A DNA stretch of 64,000 bases from RUG11690 sp045616665 (GTDB taxonomy: Bacteria > Bacteroidota > Bacteroidia > Bacteroidales > WCHB1-69). The DNA lies in NCBI GenBank assembly GCA_045616665.1, contig JAZLHE010000098.1:8231-72230 (forward strand). Reading direction: 5' to 3'. The notes beneath the pieces were generated by a model that saw only the letters and a list, made by a program, of their open reading frames with translations, made no database searches and had not been told where the DNA came from. This document shows positions 43,361 to 51,103 of this stretch, piece by piece (the first letter of the stretch is position 1; every line of letters starts with the position of its first letter). The translations under genes were made by a program, and so were the position numbers.

Positions 43361-46075
43361 TTGGCGAAAAAATTATACACAATCAATTTTTCATATTTAT
43401 TATGCTTTAGCATCGTGCTAATATTCAGCATAATAAGCAATTGTGTATATTCGCAAAATGTTGACACCACGAAAAATACCGACAATTTATATCTCACCGT
43501 GGATTCGGTTTTTCAACTTTCGGAGATTGCAAAAACAGACACGATTTCTGCGGACAGCGTCAAAATCGACAGTATTTTGCCGAAAAAAAGAATCTCGCAA
43601 AGCGGTTTGGAACACATTGTTGACTATGACGCCAAGGATTCCATTCATTTCAGCATCAAAAACAAAGTGGCTTATCTATTCAATGATGCCTACGTCGTTT
43701 ATGAGGATATGAGTCTGTATGCCTATTACATTGAAATAGACTTTGCCCACAACGAGTTATACGCCAGTGGAGCCATTGACGAAAACGGCCATATTGTGGG
43801 AAGTCCTATTTTGAAGCAAGGAGAAGGTGAATATCGCGCCCAGGAAATCAAGTATAACTTTGAAACCAAGAAAGGCAAGATATCGCACGTGATCACCGAG
43901 GAAGGGGAAGGTTATATTCACGGAGAACAGATCAAGAAATTGGCAGACAACACCACCTACATCAAAAAAGGGAAATACACCACCTGCGAATTGGAAGATC
44001 CTCACTTTGAGATTTCCTTCACCAAGGCCAAAGTCCTCCCTGACGATAAGATTTTGATGGGTCCTGCTTACGTCAGTTTTGCGGACGTGCCGGTTCCCTT
44101 GGCTATTCCCTTCGGTCTGTTTCCGTTGAAAAAAGGAAGAAGTTCCGGTTTGATCATGCCCACCTTCGGAGAAACGCAAAGTCTGGGTTTTTATTTGCAA
44201 AACCTTGGATATTATTTCGGCATTAGCGACAATTTCGACTTGCTCATCGCTGGAGATATTTACACGCGAGGAAGTTGGGCTCTCAAGGCCGAATCAAACT
44301 ACATCTTCCGATACAAATGCGCCGGTAAGGTTCGAGTGGAATATGGACAGAAATACATCGGTGAAAAACTCATCGACTCTACCTACTATCATTCCAACGA
44401 CTTTAAAATTTACTGGGACCACAAACAGGATTCCAAATCACATCCCTACACCCGTTTTTCAGCCCACATCGACATCGTCAGCAGCAATTACAACAAGCAC
44501 AACTTGTCCAGCGTAAACGACTATTTATCAAACCAATACACATCTTCCATCAACTTTTCCACCAGTGCGAAAGGTATTTTCTACTTAGATGCCGCCATTT
44601 CCTATTCACAAAATACCCAAACCAAGTTGGTGGATCTGAAATTCCCCTCCCTGAATATGTCTGTGACACAGTTTTATCCTTTCAGAAAGAAAAACAAATC
44701 GGGAGCATTGAAATGGTATGACAACATCGCGATGAAATGGAGTTCCGAAATGAGTTCGCAAATCAATGCCACCGACAGTCTGTTTTTCAAAAAAGAAACC
44801 TGGAAAGACATCGCCTTGGGCATCAAGCATAACATTCCCATCACCATCCCCATCAAGATTGCCAAACTTATCAACTGGAACACCAACATCAACTTCACGG
44901 AGCGATGGTATCTTCAACGTTATGGCAAGACCTTCGTTACCGACACGGTGGGCGAAAACATCATTGCCACCACTCAGAACCAATTCCAGCGTGGCTTTTA
45001 TGCCTTACACGATTTGAGTCTCAGCACGGCATTGACCACCAAGATCTACTTTATGTACCAGTTTAAGAAAGGCGGATTGAATGCCATCAGACACGTCATC
45101 ACCCCAAACTTGAATTTCACCTATAGTCCCAATTTCAACAAAAACACCACCGGGACCTATTTTAACACCATCACCGGAGAATACGTCAACTATTCCTACT
45201 ACGACAACTCCATTTACGGCGGTGCCAACGGACAAACCCGGGCTTTGGCGCAATTATCCTTCGACAACAACATTGAGATCAAGGTCCGCTCGAAGAAAGA
45301 CACCATCACGGGGATGAAGAAAATTGCCATTTTCGACAACATCCAAATTTCAATGGGTTACGATTTCGCCGCGGATTCGCTAAGATGGCAGCCCTTACGG
45401 ATTTCGGGACGAAGCACGATTTGGAAACAACTCAACATCACCTTCAGCTTATCCTTTGACCCCTACGTCATCGAAAACGGCGTAAGGGTAAACAAGACCG
45501 AGCTCAAAACCAACAAACGACTGCTTCGTTTTTCCAACGCCAACGTCAACGTCGGCTTGAATCTGGTCATCAACAGGGACTTATTCAAAGGAAAGCAAAA
45601 AGAAGATAAGAATATAACCGAACAACAAAATAAAAACAACGAATCCGTTTTGGATCAGAATTTGCAGGGAATGCCCAATACGCGACCGGATTTCAACAAT
45701 CCCTGGTCACTTACCCTCAACTACACCTTCGCCTACACCACCAACGACAATTACGGCTACTATATGATTTATCAGCCCGATCATAACGTCAAACCCTACA
45801 CCCATAGATTCGTGCAAACCCTGAATGTAATCGGGGAATTCAGCATAACGAAAAAATGGAAGATCGGATTCACTACCGGTTATGACTTTGTCCAAAAAGA
45901 AATGTCCTACACCTCTATCGACATTTACCGAGACTTGCACTGCTGGGAAATGCGTTTCAACTGGATACCTTTCGGCTATCGAAAGGGTTGGAGTTTCACC
46001 ATCAACATCAAGGCATCGGTATTGAAAGACGTTAAATATGAAATGAAGAAAGACTTCCGAGATAATTTATACTAA
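43361..46075 (+). CDS. LptD-like lipopolysaccharide assembly outer-membrane protein
   Basis: A 904-residue protein with a signal anchor (about 11-30). An N-terminal region (about 75-215) has the OstA/LptA-like repeats DAYVVYEDMSLYAYYIEIDFAHNELYASG and EGYIHGEQIKKLADNTTYIKKG. From about 245 it is a large beta barrel (FLFPLKKGRSSGLIMPTFGET, then alternating strands to the C-terminus). LptD inserts LPS into the outer leaflet. The last residues (KKDFRDNLY) are polar, with the final strand just before. An LptE-family lipoprotein is encoded at 57936. Membrane class is sure; LptD assignment rests on the N-terminal OstA pattern and layout. Confidence 0.88.
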   Translation: MAKKLYTINFSYLLCFSIVLIFSIISNCVYSQNVDTTKNTDNLYLTVDSVFQLSEIAKTDTISADSVKIDSILPKKRISQSGLEHIVDYDAKDSIHFSIKNKVAYLFNDAYVVYEDMSLYAYYIEIDFAHNELYASGAIDENGHIVGSPILKQGEGEYRAQEIKYNFETKKGKISHVITEEGEGYIHGEQIKKLADNTTYIKKGKYTTCELEDPHFEISFTKAKVLPDDKILMGPAYVSFADVPVPLAIPFGLFPLKKGRSSGLIMPTFGETQSLGFYLQNLGYYFGISDNFDLLIAGDIYTRGSWALKAESNYIFRYKCAGKVRVEYGQKYIGEKLIDSTYYHSNDFKIYWDHKQDSKSHPYTRFSAHIDIVSSNYNKHNLSSVNDYLSNQYTSSINFSTSAKGIFYLDAAISYSQNTQTKLVDLKFPSLNMSVTQFYPFRKKNKSGALKWYDNIAMKWSSEMSSQINATDSLFFKKETWKDIALGIKHNIPITIPIKIAKLINWNTNINFTERWYLQRYGKTFVTDTVGENIIATTQNQFQRGFYALHDLSLSTALTTKIYFMYQFKKGGLNAIRHVITPNLNFTYSPNFNKNTTGTYFNTITGEYVNYSYYDNSIYGGANGQTRALAQLSFDNNIEIKVRSKKDTITGMKKIAIFDNIQISMGYDFAADSLRWQPLRISGRSTIWKQLNITFSLSFDPYVIENGVRVNKTELKTNKRLLRFSNANVNVGLNLVINRDLFKGKQKEDKNITEQQNKNNESVLDQNLQGMPNTRPDFNNPWSLTLNYTFAYTTNDNYGYYMIYQPDHNVKPYTHRFVQTLNVIGEFSITKKWKIGFTTGYDFVQKEMSYTSIDIYRDLHCWEMRFNWIPFGYRKGWSFTINIKASVLKDVKYEMKKDFRDNLY

Positions 46076-46125
46076 AAAAATTACTATCACACCCAAGATT
46101 TTACGATTTAATTACGTTATAGATA

Positions 46126-46686
46126 ATGAACAAGATGACGCAGGAAGATGTTAGGCAGTTGATTGAGGGCTGCAACAAAGGCAAACGCCTGGCCCAACAC
46201 CGATTGTTTAAAACATATTATGGTCTGATGTTCTCTGTCTGTATGCGCTACGCCAACAACTACGAGGACGCACAGGATATGGTTAATGAGGGCTTTGTAA
46301 AGATTTTTGCCGGCCTTAAAACCTACGAATCGTCAGGATCGTTTGAAGCGTGGATGAAGACCGTGATGGTGAATGCGGCTTTGGATTATCTCAGAAAATA
46401 CCGCACCCCTGCCGACCTAATCCAATACGACGACATCACAGACGACGTTCTTAACCAATATAGCGAAAACGAGGCCCTGGACAAAATTTCAACCGACGAA
46501 CTCATACAACTCATCCAACAACTTCCCCCAATGAGCCGCACCGTCTTCAATATGTATATCTTTGAAGATATGTCTCATACGGAAATAGCGAAAGCGCTCA
46601 ATATCAAGGAAGGAACCTCCCACTGGCACCTCAATTTCGCCAGAACAAAATTAAAAGAAGAAATACAAAAAAGTCAACTCAAATGA
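46126..46686 (+). CDS. ECF-type RNA polymerase sigma factor
   Basis: A 186-residue sigma-70 family ECF factor. Region 2 reads ANNYEDAQDMVNEGFVKIFAGL followed by SFEAWMKTVMVNAALDYLRKY; region 4 has LPPMSRTVFNMYIFEDMSHTEIAKALNIKEGTSHWHLNFARTKLKE. No extra domains. It overlaps the next gene by 4 bp (ATGA), whose product is a likely membrane partner. ECF factors of this kind in Bacteroidota respond to envelope or periplasmic signals; the regulon cannot be read from the window. The nearest upstream gene is the lptD-like one, 50 bp away, and may share its transcript. Confidence 0.95.
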   Translation: MNKMTQEDVRQLIEGCNKGKRLAQHRLFKTYYGLMFSVCMRYANNYEDAQDMVNEGFVKIFAGLKTYESSGSFEAWMKTVMVNAALDYLRKYRTPADLIQYDDITDDVLNQYSENEALDKISTDELIQLIQQLPPMSRTVFNMYIFEDMSHTEIAKALNIKEGTSHWHLNFARTKLKEEIQKSQLK

Positions 46687-47219
46687 ATCAGTTTGACCAA
46701 AATATCAAGGAAAAAATAAATGCCAAAAACTATCCATACAAAGCAAAGTATTGGAAAGCGTTCAAACGGCACAGCGGAATGTCCTTGCTGGGCACGGGAG
46801 CCAAAGTCGCCCTATTGGGCGGTATAGGTGCTACCGTTTTGGGAACGGTGCTCTTTTTTGCCCTGCAACGACCTGCCAACGAAGCAGTTTTCAAAACACA
46901 AAACCAGCCGGTCGTCGTTGAAGAAATGATTTCTGACAGCATTTCGGAAATTGAAGTAACCGTTATTGAAAAACCTAAAGTAAAAGACGAGCAAACGTCT
47001 GTATCAAACAAAATATCAGCAAATAACGAAAAGAAAGAAAAAGATGTGTTGATTGAAGTGCCAGCCTTTTCGGAAGAAGCCGTTACCAAAGCTTTGCCAT
47101 CCCAAAAACCTGTCATCAAACCCATCCACTATGGCAAACCCCTGCAAATTTTGGTGGACACCATTTCTTCCAACGATTTTCCAGATTACAAGACAAAACC
47201 AGCCGACGAACTTTTCTAA
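46683..47219 (+). CDS. Single-pass membrane protein paired with the ECF sigma factor (possible anti-sigma)
   Basis: A 178-residue protein with about 35 cytoplasmic residues (MNQFDQNIKEKINAKNYPYKAKYWKAFKRH), one transmembrane helix (about 42-61, VALLGGIGATVLGTVLFFAL) and a periplasmic tail rich in Val, Glu and Lys with a Pro-rich end (PVIKPIHYGKPLQI). The overlap with the sigma gene and topology suggest an anti-sigma factor, though the N-terminal part lacks a zinc-binding ZAS motif. No enzyme domain is visible. A hairpin follows at 47249-47276. Confidence 0.65.
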   Translation: MNQFDQNIKEKINAKNYPYKAKYWKAFKRHSGMSLLGTGAKVALLGGIGATVLGTVLFFALQRPANEAVFKTQNQPVVVEEMISDSISEIEVTVIEKPKVKDEQTSVSNKISANNEKKEKDVLIEVPAFSEEAVTKALPSQKPVIKPIHYGKPLQILVDTISSNDFPDYKTKPADELF

Positions 47220-47248
47220 ATCCACCACGCCAGTCAACGAATGCCAAC

Positions 47249-47276
47249 ACATTTGTACGTTTTAACGTGCAAATGT
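47249..47276 (+). terminator. Hairpin after the sigma/anti-sigma pair (weak terminator)
   Basis: ACATTTGTACGTT and AACGTGCAAATGT pair over 13 bp with one wobble and a two-base loop. A long T run does not follow, so termination is uncertain. It may instead be an operator or attenuator ahead of the 47369 gene. Confidence 0.4.
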
Positions 47277-47320
47277 TGATATTTTCGTCACAAGCATATC
47301 GTGCGTATTGAATTTATCCC

Positions 47321-47328
47321 TATTTTTG
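47321..47328 (+). promoter_or_regulatory. Bacteroidota -7 element (TATTTTTG) for the 47369 lipoprotein
   Basis: TATTTTTGCAG on the plus strand, 48 bp before the ATG. It implies separate transcription from the sigma factor pair. Confidence 0.6.
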
Positions 47329-47368
47329 CAGTGAATATATTTATACATCTAATTAAATAATAAAAAAA

Positions 47369-48250
47369 ATGAAACGTTTAAGCACCTTAATTTTAGCAAT
47401 TGTACTTGTCGCTTTTGCTGGCACTTCTTGCAAAAAAAATTTAGAAGGCAATTTCAATCCCAAGAAAAAAATTTCATCCGTCACCGTGTCACAGAACGGT
47501 TATGAAGCACGAAAAACGACCTACAAATGGGACAAAAACTTATTGGTAGAAGAAACTGTCATTGCAGGAGAAAACAATTACATTCTTCAATATTCATACG
47601 ACAATAAAAACCGCATCTCTGAAGTAAAATGCACATCGGAAAACATACTTTATAAATATATTTATAATGGAGACAAGCTCGTCAAAATTGAGGGATACCA
47701 CAACAGCGTTTTAGGTACCACCTACGATTTCATCCATCCAAATGGAAAAATTCCCTATATTATTGAAATTATTCTAAAGGTATATGAAGAATCCTCCGCA
47801 AAAAAAATCAACGCATCTCCCATCAACCCATTTTTCTTTTTGCCCAACGAAATTGCCAATAACATTAGCAAAGCTATTCGTAACTCCAAAGATCAAAATG
47901 AAATTTCATATAATTTAATTTACGACAACAATAAAAACATTTCGGAAATACGTTCCCAATCGATAGTTTACGAATTCAAGTACGACAACAAATGCAATCC
48001 ATTCTCTGGCTTTTATAACGCATTTGATTCCGAAATCGATTATTTTTCAATACAATACGACCGTACATTCAATTTCATAAACACCAACAACATTGTGGAA
48101 TGCACAATGTCAGTGCCATCAAGTAGCGGTCAAATTGCCCCTGTTGTCATCAAATATGAATATACCTATTCTAACGACTACCCAACCACTCAAACTTTAA
48201 CAGACGATTATAACGGAACTGTCATCAAGACCACTTATACCTATCTCTAA
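47369..48250 (+). CDS. Lipoprotein with YD-like repeats, paralogue 1
   Basis: A 293-residue lipoprotein (MKRLSTLILAIVLVAFAGTSCKK, Cys at 21). The mature part shows YD/RHS-like strands: TTYKWDKNLLVEETV, YSYDNKNRISEV, YKYIYNGDKLVKIEGYHN and at the end KYEYTYSNDYPTTQTLTDDYNG. It is a paralogue of the protein at 49700-50536 and resembles the DUF4595-type family of Bacteroidota surface proteins. The function is unknown. A strong terminator follows at 48272-48300. Confidence 0.75.
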   Translation: MKRLSTLILAIVLVAFAGTSCKKNLEGNFNPKKKISSVTVSQNGYEARKTTYKWDKNLLVEETVIAGENNYILQYSYDNKNRISEVKCTSENILYKYIYNGDKLVKIEGYHNSVLGTTYDFIHPNGKIPYIIEIILKVYEESSAKKINASPINPFFFLPNEIANNISKAIRNSKDQNEISYNLIYDNNKNISEIRSQSIVYEFKYDNKCNPFSGFYNAFDSEIDYFSIQYDRTFNFINTNNIVECTMSVPSSSGQIAPVVIKYEYTYSNDYPTTQTLTDDYNGTVIKTTYTYL

Positions 48251-48271
48251 AATTCAAAACTTCACCATATC

Positions 48272-48300
48272 AAAGGCGGTTTTCTCACCGCCTTTTTTTG
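48272..48300 (+). terminator. Rho-independent terminator after paralogue 1
   Basis: AAAGGCGGT / ACCGCCTTT stem with loop TTTCTC followed by seven T residues. It lies 21 bp after the stop codon. Confidence 0.9.
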
Positions 48301-48325
48301 TATCGTTTTTGAACAAATTGATGTT

Positions 48326-48333
48326 TATATTTG
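48326..48333 (+). promoter_or_regulatory. Possible first -7 element (TATATTTG) of the MFS gene
   Basis: A consensus match 65 bp before the MFS ATG, just upstream of the inverted repeat. It may be an alternative promoter to the one at 48370. Confidence 0.4.
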
Positions 48334-48336
48334 TAT

Positions 48337-48381
48337 TATGCAAAATTCATTGCGTATTATTTATATTAATAATTTTGCATA
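48337..48381. promoter_or_regulatory. 11-bp perfect inverted repeat ahead of the MFS sugar transporter
   Basis: Arms TATGCAAAATT (48337-48347) and AATTTTGCATA (48371-48381) match exactly and are 23 bp apart. The right arm covers a -7 element (48370-48377), so a bound regulator could block transcription. Confidence 0.55.
48370..48377 (+). promoter_or_regulatory. Bacteroidota -7 element (TAATTTTG) for the MFS gene
   Basis: TAATTTTGCAT, 21 bp before the ATG at 48398. It overlaps the right arm of the inverted repeat. Confidence 0.55.
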
Positions 48382-48397
48382 ATTAAAGTAATAGTAT

Positions 48398-49657
48398 ATG
48401 CAACCAAACAAAAAACAACATTTCAGCATGTTCGTCATCGGAGCCTTATTCTTTGTCTTCGGTTTCGTAACCTGGCTTAACAGCATTTTGATGCCTTATC
48501 TGGAACTAACTTGCAATTTAAACAAATTTCAAACCTCTTTTGTTCCTTTTGCATTCTACATTGCCTATTTCGTCACGGCGATTCCATCGTCTATGGTGTT
48601 GAAAAAGACTGGTTTCAGCAACGGAATGGCATTGGGATTGATCGTTATGGCCGTAGGCACGATTTTATTCATTCCCGCCGCCCTTTCCCGCACCTTCATT
48701 CTCTTCCTGATCGCACTGTTCATTCAAGGCATAGGCTTGTCATTACTGCAAACCGCCTCCAATCCTTACGTCACCATCTTAGGACCAGTAGAATCTGCCG
48801 CGAGAAGGATGAGCATTATGGGTATCTGCAACAAATTGGCAGGCATCACCGGTGTTTTGATCTTGGCCAACACACTCTTTTCCACCACCGACGGTTTAGT
48901 GGAACAAATCAAAAATATGGGGTTGATGGACCCGCAGCGAGACATTCTGCTTCAGCAACTTTCCAACAAAGTCATCGTTCCCTATTTGATTATGACCATG
49001 GCTTTGATTGCCTTGGTTGTATTTATCAGAGCCGCCAAATTGCCCGAAATCAATGAAGAAGAGGATGATACGACATCTGAAAGCCGCAAATCCGTTTTCT
49101 CTTACCCATACTTGTGGTTAGGCGTTTTAGCCATCTTTTTTTATGTTGGCGCCGAAGTCATTGCCATAGATTACTTGAAAATCTACGGCAACTCCATCAA
49201 CCTGCCTGAAAACATCACCAACACCCTACCAGCATACGCCTTGACCGCATTAATCATTGGTTACCTACTGGGAATCGTATTGGTTCCGCGCTTCATTTCC
49301 CAACGCAGAGCCCTCATCATCCAGCTTTTGTTGGCTATTACGTTAGTCATTATCGCCTTATGCACACAAGGTATCGTTTCCGTTTTGGCCATCATCTGTC
49401 TGAGTTTTGCCCACGCCATTATGTGGCCTGCCATTTGGCCATTGTCCATCCACGATTTGGGCAAATACACCAAATTGGGTTCTGCCTTCCTCATTATGGC
49501 CATTGCCGGAGGAGCCATTATGCCACTCATTTATGGAAAGTTATCCTTGATTTTCTCACCACAATCATCCTACGCCCTGCTCTTTGTTTCCTACGCATAC
49601 ATTCTTTTCTTTGCTCTCGTGGGATGCAAAATCGGATGCAGGCAACAAAACAAGTAA
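48398..49657 (+). CDS. FHS-family sugar MFS transporter (FucP/GluP-like)
   Basis: A 419-residue, 12-helix transporter. FFVFGFVTWLNSILMPYLE near residue 18 is the characteristic first-helix motif of the fucose-galactose-glucose:H+ symporter family (FHS). Later marks are GIGLSLLQTASNPYVTILGP near 110 and the loop AARRMSIMGICNKLAGITG. FHS members carry L-fucose, glucose, galactose or N-acetylglucosamine with protons. No sugar catabolic gene is adjacent, so substrate cannot be set. It lies between two paralogous lipoproteins (47369 and 49700). The upstream inverted repeat suggests sugar-responsive control. Confidence 0.9.
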   Translation: MQPNKKQHFSMFVIGALFFVFGFVTWLNSILMPYLELTCNLNKFQTSFVPFAFYIAYFVTAIPSSMVLKKTGFSNGMALGLIVMAVGTILFIPAALSRTFILFLIALFIQGIGLSLLQTASNPYVTILGPVESAARRMSIMGICNKLAGITGVLILANTLFSTTDGLVEQIKNMGLMDPQRDILLQQLSNKVIVPYLIMTMALIALVVFIRAAKLPEINEEEDDTTSESRKSVFSYPYLWLGVLAIFFYVGAEVIAIDYLKIYGNSINLPENITNTLPAYALTALIIGYLLGIVLVPRFISQRRALIIQLLLAITLVIIALCTQGIVSVLAIICLSFAHAIMWPAIWPLSIHDLGKYTKLGSAFLIMAIAGGAIMPLIYGKLSLIFSPQSSYALLFVSYAYILFFALVGCKIGCRQQNK

Positions 49658-49699
49658 TTTGCAGATATTTTTTTAAATTATAATTATTAATCAAAAAAA

Positions 49700-50536
49700 A
49701 TGAAACGTTTATCAATTTTAGTTTTAGCCGTTGCGACTATCGCATTTGTGGCATCATCCTGCCAAAAGGAAGGACAATTCAATCCTTCAAAAAAAATCAC
49801 CTCTGCCGTTGTTGAAAGATTGAACGATGCCGGCAACATGGAAATTTCCAGAAAAATCAACTATAAATGGGAAAAGAATTTACTTGTTGAAGAAACTGTT
49901 GATAATGGAAGCGTCGTCACTTCTCGCTTCACTTACGACAATAAAAAGCGCATCTCCGAAATCAACACCAGCAATGATATTAGATTAGTTTATACTTATA
50001 ATGGAAATAAAATAGCCACCATTGAAGAATCTCATAATGGAAACTTAAATAGAACATACGTTTTTAATCACGACGATTTTGGTTATATCACCAGTATTGA
50101 CGTTAATGTTCCCGAATACAAAGGCACAGAGCCATATACCAACTGCACCGTCAACCCATTGTTTTTCCTGCCAACGGAAATTGCCGCTGATATCCAGACC
50201 ACAATGCTCAAATACAAAGCAACCGAATACTTTTATGCTTTTGTATATGACATCAACAACAACGTTGAACAAATGCAAATCAACCAAGTTATTTACAAAT
50301 ATAAGTATGACAACAAAAGGAATCCATTATATGGTTTTTACGATATTTTGTCAATCGATTTTGACTGGATCTTTGCCAAGCATAATGTTATTGAAAGAAC
50401 TGTCACTAATTCAGACTATCCAGATGACAAGCAAATTGTAAAATATGAATACACTTATTCGGGTAATTACCCTTTAAAACAAATTGTCAGAGACGACAAA
50501 GGTGCTATTCGTGAAAGAACCACATTTAATTATTAA
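49700..50536 (+). CDS. Lipoprotein with YD-like repeats, paralogue 2
   Basis: A 278-residue lipoprotein (MKRLSILVLAVATIAFVASSCQK, Cys 21), closely related in layout to the 47369 protein: both have FNPxKKI, INYKWEKNLLVEETV and YKYKYDNKRNPLYGFYD, ending KYEYTYSGNYPLKQIVRDD. It starts 42 bp after the MFS gene. Being on both sides of the transporter, the two may have arisen by duplication with the transporter. Its end is 11 bp from that of the truncated T9SS gene, which is convergent. Confidence 0.75.
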   Translation: MKRLSILVLAVATIAFVASSCQKEGQFNPSKKITSAVVERLNDAGNMEISRKINYKWEKNLLVEETVDNGSVVTSRFTYDNKKRISEINTSNDIRLVYTYNGNKIATIEESHNGNLNRTYVFNHDDFGYITSIDVNVPEYKGTEPYTNCTVNPLFFLPTEIAADIQTTMLKYKATEYFYAFVYDINNNVEQMQINQVIYKYKYDNKRNPLYGFYDILSIDFDWIFAKHNVIERTVTNSDYPDDKQIVKYEYTYSGNYPLKQIVRDDKGAIRERTTFNY

Positions 50537-50547
50537 AAACAGCCATT

Positions 50548-51030
50548 TCATATTGTAAATCTGCTCATTACAAGCTGTCCCAAAGAATTAAAGACTTTGA
50601 TATGCGACAGGTTTTCGCCTGCCACCACAAAATGATTCACGGCGGGATTGGGATACGGCGAATCCGAAACCAGGTTATGACGGCCCAAAGACTTAATCGA
50701 CGCCTGTAAATGGGCGTTATTTTCTATATATTGACTACCCAGAAGGGGATAATGTTTAATGTATAGCATATTTTGATCTGCCAGTTCATGCGTTCTGCAA
50801 TGCAGCGCATCGGTATTCATAGGTTGAAATTCAGCCACACTCACCACGGGCGCAGACGGAGCCGGCGTGCGATTGAAGGCAGCCTTGACTGGCAAAGTGT
50901 GCTTAAGCAGCTGCTCTTCCGCAGTCAAAGTATAAGGAAATTTGGGGTGTACATCATAATGCTGCGACTGTGCCGATAATAGTACAGTCACGAAAAGTAA
51001 TAGCAATGAGAAAGTTAGATTTTTCTTCAT
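50548..51030 (-). CDS. Short secreted protein with a truncated T9SS C-terminal signal
   Basis: A 160-residue protein with a Sec signal (MKKNLTFSLLLLFVTVLLSAQ) and low-complexity middle. From about 124 it reads SPYPNPAVNHFVVAGE and IKVFNSLGQLVMSRFTI, which is the start of a T9SS type A signal (YPNP and the NxxGQxV strand). The signal then stops; the usual further 30 residues with the LxxGxY turn and final basic residues are missing. No continuation is seen in the next frames. It may be a gene degraded by the neighbouring duplication. Divergent promoters with glmM lie at 51052-51078. Confidence 0.7.
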   Translation of the reverse strand: MKKNLTFSLLLLFVTVLLSAQSQHYDVHPKFPYTLTAEEQLLKHTLPVKAAFNRTPAPSAPVVSVAEFQPMNTDALHCRTHELADQNMLYIKHYPLLGSQYIENNAHLQASIKSLGRHNLVSDSPYPNPAVNHFVVAGENLSHIKVFNSLGQLVMSRFTI

Positions 51031-51051
51031 ATTTAACTATTTTTCACTTTG

Positions 51052-51059
51052 CAAAAATA
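51052..51059 (-). promoter_or_regulatory. Bacteroidota -7 element (TATTTTTG) for the truncated T9SS gene
   Basis: TATTTTTGCAA on the minus strand, 22 bp before the ATG at 51030. It sits only 11 bp from the plus-strand glmM element. Confidence 0.6.
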
Positions 51060-51070
51060 CTAAATTTTCG

Positions 51071-51078
51071 TATTTTTG
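51071..51078 (+). promoter_or_regulatory. Bacteroidota -7 element (TATTTTTG) for glmM
   Basis: TATTTTTGCAG on the plus strand, 26 bp before the glmM ATG. Confidence 0.65.
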
Positions 51079-51103
51079 CAGCATAGAATCAACTCAATTT
51101 ACT

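Noticed and set aside
47249..47276. CIRCE-like or tRNA-like structure after the anti-sigma gene
   Set aside because: The hairpin arms do not match CIRCE and the stretch cannot fold as a tRNA; it is listed only as a weak terminator.
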